From: Caldivirga sp.
GTDB taxonomy: Archaea > Thermoproteota > Thermoprotei > Thermoproteales > Thermocladiaceae
DNA length: 8,292 nucleotides
Direction of reading: 5' to 3'
NCBI GenBank assembly: GCA_028275645.1
Contig: JAPWUH010000048.1
Span: forward strand, 1-8,292
Made by a program: the position numbers and the translations under genes. This document shows positions 5,726-8,292 of this stretch, one piece after another. Below the pieces are notes generated by a model that was given only the letters and a program-made list of their open reading frames with translations, did no database searches and had not been told where the DNA came from. Within the stretch, counting starts at the first letter, position 1. The number at the start of each line of letters is the position of its first letter.

Positions 5726-7077
5726 ACTATTGGAACTTCCGTTATCTCATCAACAGGCCATTTAGTTATTATCTCCACCCCAGCTTCAGTGACTACTAGC
5801 ATTTCCTCAATCCTTACTCCTTGCCTAGTCTCTTTATCCCCCTCCTGAGTCTCGATTGCAAAGGTCATCCCTGGTTCAATCCTTACTGGATAATCAAGCG
5901 AGACAGCCCTCCAAATTATAGGTGGTTCATAAAGTGAAAGTCCTATTCCGTGAGCCCAATTGTTTCCAGCAGTCATGTCCTCATCTTTAACCCCATACCA
6001 CCCCCAAACCTCAGGACCTGAAGGCCATTTTTCCGCTACATCTTTAGTCGTGACACCAGGTCTAATAGCCTTTATAGCCTCATAAAGCCAGTCAAGGGCT
6101 CTTTGATAGGCGTCCTTTATTGACTTTGGCGCTCTCCCAACGAAGAAGGTTCTGTAATAGCAAGTCCTATAACCCATATACGCCATATTATAAGTATCGA
6201 AATAAACAACATCCCCAGGCCTTATTAATCTCCCTGTAGTAGCCCTCAAATTAGGCCAAGTATAGGGGCCGGAAGTAACGAACATTCCATTCCATACTTC
6301 CGCCCCTAATTTATAGGCTGTATGAAAAGCTGCGGCTAATATATCGTACTCAGTTATTCCAGCCCTAAGTGTATCAGCTATTGTCTGGAATACTGCATCC
6401 CCTATCATAGCTGCCATCTTTAATAACGCTATTTCCTCAGGTAACTTAATCATCCTAGCCTCAATCATAGCCTCTACAGCCTTAGAGTACTCTACTTGGA
6501 TCCCTTCTGCCCTTAATGCATTTATTAAGGCTTCATCATAGAAGTCTATTCCTAATGGCTCCTTATCTACCTTGTTTGCCTTTAAGTCCTCCTTTATTTG
6601 CCTCACCATTTTCTTAAGCTGGGCCTCACGTGCTTCCTTTCCCATTGCTACGCCTATCCAACTTGCTCCCGTAATTGCATATTTTATGTTAGCCGCTGGG
6701 ATCCAAGGGGCCATCCTCTTAATGTGGTAACCTATATCTCCTTGCTCATATAAAATGGGGGCATCGCTCGTTGAGACTAACAACGCATACCTTAAACCAG
6801 AGGCGGGCATTGTCCAAAATGGTCTATAAGTACTGGTTATATAGATTATATTCTTCTCATCTAGTGATAGAAATGCACCTAAGCCCTTTTCCTTAAATAG
6901 CTTCTGTCTCGCCCTTTCTAACCTCCCTCTTCTTAATCTGTCCATGTTTACCCTTTCTTCGAAGTCTACCGCATAGAAACCATAACCACTAGCATAGTCA
7001 GGTGCATTATAACCATACTCATCCTTATAAGAACTCCTATAATCACCGAACCCCCCTACATAATTTTTTGTGGACAT
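5719..7077 (-). CDS. M24-fold (prolidase/creatinase/DddP-like) enzyme, 452 aa
   Basis: A larger relative of the 408-aa protein at 1398-2624. A creatinase-type N-terminal domain spans about 45-205 and a pita-bread catalytic domain about 210-445. Metal-ligand positions are D294, C306, H376, E409, E424. The usual second Asp is again Cys (GYRTCYYRT). D294 to C306 is 12 residues, the spacing DddP has between its Asp295 and Asp307. SGPYTWPN (269-276) replaces the peptidase S-G-x-x-x-x-P-H. H376+6 is Leu and +7 is Tyr, so neither the DddP base nor the second prolidase His is present. The first ~35 residues are a Tyr/Gly-rich extension absent from the shorter paralogue. M45 could be an internal start, but a TATA box 28 nt before ATG 7077 supports the long form. 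It is first in an operon with an MFS permease. Substrate unknown; hydrolase or lyase rather than proven peptidase. Confidence 0.9.
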   Translation of the reverse strand: MSTKNYVGGFGDYRSSYKDEYGYNAPDYASGYGFYAVDFEERVNMDRLRRGRLERARQKLFKEKGLGAFLSLDEKNIIYITSTYRPFWTMPASGLRYALLVSTSDAPILYEQGDIGYHIKRMAPWIPAANIKYAITGASWIGVAMGKEAREAQLKKMVRQIKEDLKANKVDKEPLGIDFYDEALINALRAEGIQVEYSKAVEAMIEARMIKLPEEIALLKMAAMIGDAVFQTIADTLRAGITEYDILAAAFHTAYKLGAEVWNGMFVTSGPYTWPNLRATTGRLIRPGDVVYFDTYNMAYMGYRTCYYRTFFVGRAPKSIKDAYQRALDWLYEAIKAIRPGVTTKDVAEKWPSGPEVWGWYGVKDEDMTAGNNWAHGIGLSLYEPPIIWRAVSLDYPVRIEPGMTFAIETQEGDKETRQGVRIEEMLVVTEAGVEIITKWPVDEITEVPIVR

Positions 7078-7100
7078 ACCTAGTTATTAAATAATCTCCC

Positions 7101-7118
7101 CTTTATAAGTTTTGCGGA
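7101..7118 (-). promoter_or_regulatory. Promoter of the M24 (452 aa)-MFS operon
   Basis: On the minus strand, CTTATAAAG (7109-7101) is a good archaeal TATA box, preceded by CGCAAAA as a BRE-like element (about 7116-7110). It is centred 28 nt before ATG 7077, and no Shine-Dalgarno precedes that ATG, so the transcript should be leaderless. This is the same layout as the promoter of the other M24 operon. Confidence 0.7.
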
Positions 7119-7122
7119 ACGT

Positions 7123-7136
7123 TTTACAATTGTAAA
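7123..7136. promoter_or_regulatory. 14-bp perfect palindrome, candidate operator
   Basis: TTTACAATTGTAAA is a perfect palindrome immediately upstream of the BRE/TATA of the 452-aa M24 operon, about 52 bp before the start codon. A dyad just upstream of the BRE is a usual place for an archaeal activator (for example of the Lrp or MarR type) to bind. It also overlaps the last codons and stop (7126-7124) of the broken gene to its right. The regulator is not in the window. Confidence 0.45.
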
Positions 7137-8292
7137 GTCTCACGGGGTCTCTTTTTTGTAGTTCTCGGTTCCTCTGTGTTTTCAGCGTCCTCCTCACCTG
7201 TTAGGAAGTTTCTCACAGCTTGGCTAGGGGTATTGCATAGCCGTTTCTCTTTGCTTCACCCATGCCGAATGTGGATACGAGTGCTTCCAGGAACTCCTTG
7301 GGCGCACCTAGTATTAACGGCGTTCTCGCGAATAATACTACTAATACTTTTCCTCATCATAGGCATTCTTGAGCAATGCGTATAAGGCGATGGTGTTTAG
7401 GTCCTTCCTAACAACAACTCCCTTTTCTTGGCTGTCCTCAATACCGTATGGGTACACTAAGTACTTATGAATTCAATGTCCAATTCCGTCTTTAGCTTAT
7501 CAATGTCTTTGCTCTTTTCGGCACCGTTAGCCTAATCCCAGCCCTCTGTGGATTTTCTAAGATATGACGCAGGACCTTAACTGCCGTCAACTGCGTGGTC
7601 TTTAATTCATCAGCGCGAACTCATAGGCTCGGTTTACTAAGGCGTCGGTCAAGGCTAGTCTCTCGCTCCTCTTCAACTCCCTGAGCCCCTCACTATATCC
7701 AGCGTGTATCTAGCCATCTAATCGATCCTATCGTTCCCAAGGTGTTCACGACCAATCGCCATGGCTAGCTTCTCAATAAGCTCCAGTAGGTCGGCTGTTT
7801 TGATTAATTCATCTCTATCTCTGTATTTCTTCCATAGCCTGGCTGCGAAGCCGTAAACAATATTCATCTCAGGGAAATCTTTAAACGCGGCTTTGTCCAG
7901 GTAATAATCAACACGGACGTACAGGACATTACTTCATAAACCTGCGTGGCATGATAGTATTTACCAACGTGCCATTCACATCATTCCTAAGGGAAGTAAT
8001 GAGTGAAGCCGGTAACTACGCCTTAATCCGCAGGTTTGTGGAAATCCTCTGGGACACTGAGCCGATAAGCCTCGTCCCTCGCTATCTCGTATTTAACGCC
8101 AGCGCACCTTATTAGGCAAGATATGCCGAATAGAATGTAATCGCGAACATGTTTCCCTCGTCGGTCGTTACCGGCACAAGCCCATACCTAATGCCGGGTA
8201 ACGAGAACTCCGAGCCCCTAACAGCGATCACCTGGTCAAAGAAGTAAAGTAGCTCCGTGGCGAAGCCGTAAGCCGAACCATTCACTAAAGCC
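7124..8292 (-). pseudogene. Multiply disrupted gene of unknown function (continues past window edge)
   Basis: No long frame is open here, yet the minus strand gives protein-like pieces in order across changing frames. Near 8290-8115 is LVNGSAYGFATELLYFFD, then LPGIRYGLVPVTTDEGN. Near 8150-8025 is RDYILFGISCLIRCAGVKYE. Near 7925-7720 are VDYYLDKAAFKDFPEMNIVY and LLELIEKLAMAIGREHLGND. Near 7700-7606 is YSEGLRELKRSERLALTDAL. Near 7605-7498 is TTQLTAVKVLRHILENPQRA. Near 7470-7350 is KGVVVRKDLNTIALYALLKN. Near 7345-7219 is LILGAPKEFLEALVSTFG. The last piece is QAVRNFLTGEEDAENTEEP, followed by a basic tail and TAA 7126-7124. At least six frame changes or stops show it is dead. At least 380 residues are represented. 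The first piece recalls a crotonase active-site region, but the rest does not. I do not recognise the family. Base composition is visibly more GC-rich than the M24 operons, so its origin may differ. Confidence 0.6.

Noticed and set aside
5719..7077. Annotating the M24 proteins as Xaa-Pro dipeptidase (pepQ)
   Set aside because: Both catalytic histidines and one metal-ligand Asp of that family are replaced, so peptidase function is not supported.
7176..7385. 69-codon open frame on the plus strand
   Set aside because: It is antisense to the broken gene at 7124-8292, whose minus-strand pieces are protein-like; no promoter or Shine-Dalgarno was seen.
8115..8292. Crotonase (enoyl-CoA hydratase) identity for the broken gene
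   Set aside because: The first piece fits the pattern NG-x-A-x-G...EL...D...IA...F-x-x-P...GL-x-P, but the following pieces do not look like the rest of a crotonase and the total length is too great. Not strong enough to name it.
7124..8292. CRISPR-associated large subunit (type I-A) or a PaREP-type repeat family protein
   Set aside because: Considered from the general look of the peptides, but no diagnostic motif, no CRISPR repeats and no other cas gene is in the window.

Overview
The window looks like a crenarchaeal chromosome segment, most likely a thermoacidophile of the Sulfolobales or Thermoproteales. Three things in the sequence support this. Lead genes have a TATA-like box centred about 28 nt before the ATG and no ribosome binding site, which is the leaderless crenarchaeal pattern. 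Genes inside operons instead carry a GGTGA-type Shine-Dalgarno sequence. Codon use favours AGA/AGG and ATA. The species assignment is inference.

Almost everything is on the minus strand. Read in the direction of transcription, from right to left, there are seven parts. (1) A multiply broken, relatively GC-rich gene of unknown function fills 8292-7124. (2) A two-gene operon follows: an M24 (pita-bread fold) enzyme of 452 aa (7077-5719), whose stop codon lies in the Shine-Dalgarno of an MFS permease (5713-4349). (3) An EamA/DMT-type permease gene (4297-3449) is broken by two homopolymer frameshifts. (4) The roughly 800-bp gap from 3448 to 2625 holds the decayed C-terminal part of an IS256/mutator-type transposase (plus strand, about 2898-3295), a nested hairpin element (2751-2854), and the promoter of the next operon. 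(5) A second operon has another M24 enzyme of 408 aa (2624-1398) overlapping by one base (TAATG) with (6) a zinc-type MDR dehydrogenase (1398-394). (7) Convergent to these, on the plus strand, is the C-terminal end of a second MFS transporter (1-243), cut by the window edge.

The most interesting content is the pair of related M24-fold enzymes. Both keep four of the five usual metal ligands (Asp, His, Glu, Glu), but both replace the second Asp with Cys. Both also lack the two catalytic histidines of ordinary prolidase/aminopeptidase P enzymes, which are Asn and Tyr here. Their overall pattern, including SGPxTxP and the DYP/DFP and (K)(W/F)P(V/A)DEI endings, resembles the DMSP-lyase DddP branch of M24 more than peptidases, although DddP's own extra catalytic residues are also missing. 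With an MFS permease in one operon and a dehydrogenase in the other, the likely picture is uptake and breakdown of a small organic compound by an M24-fold enzyme, or a heteromeric pair, of unknown chemistry. The substrate cannot be read from the sequence.

The flanks and the middle of the window show decay (transposase remnant, two broken genes), as expected for an accessory region.
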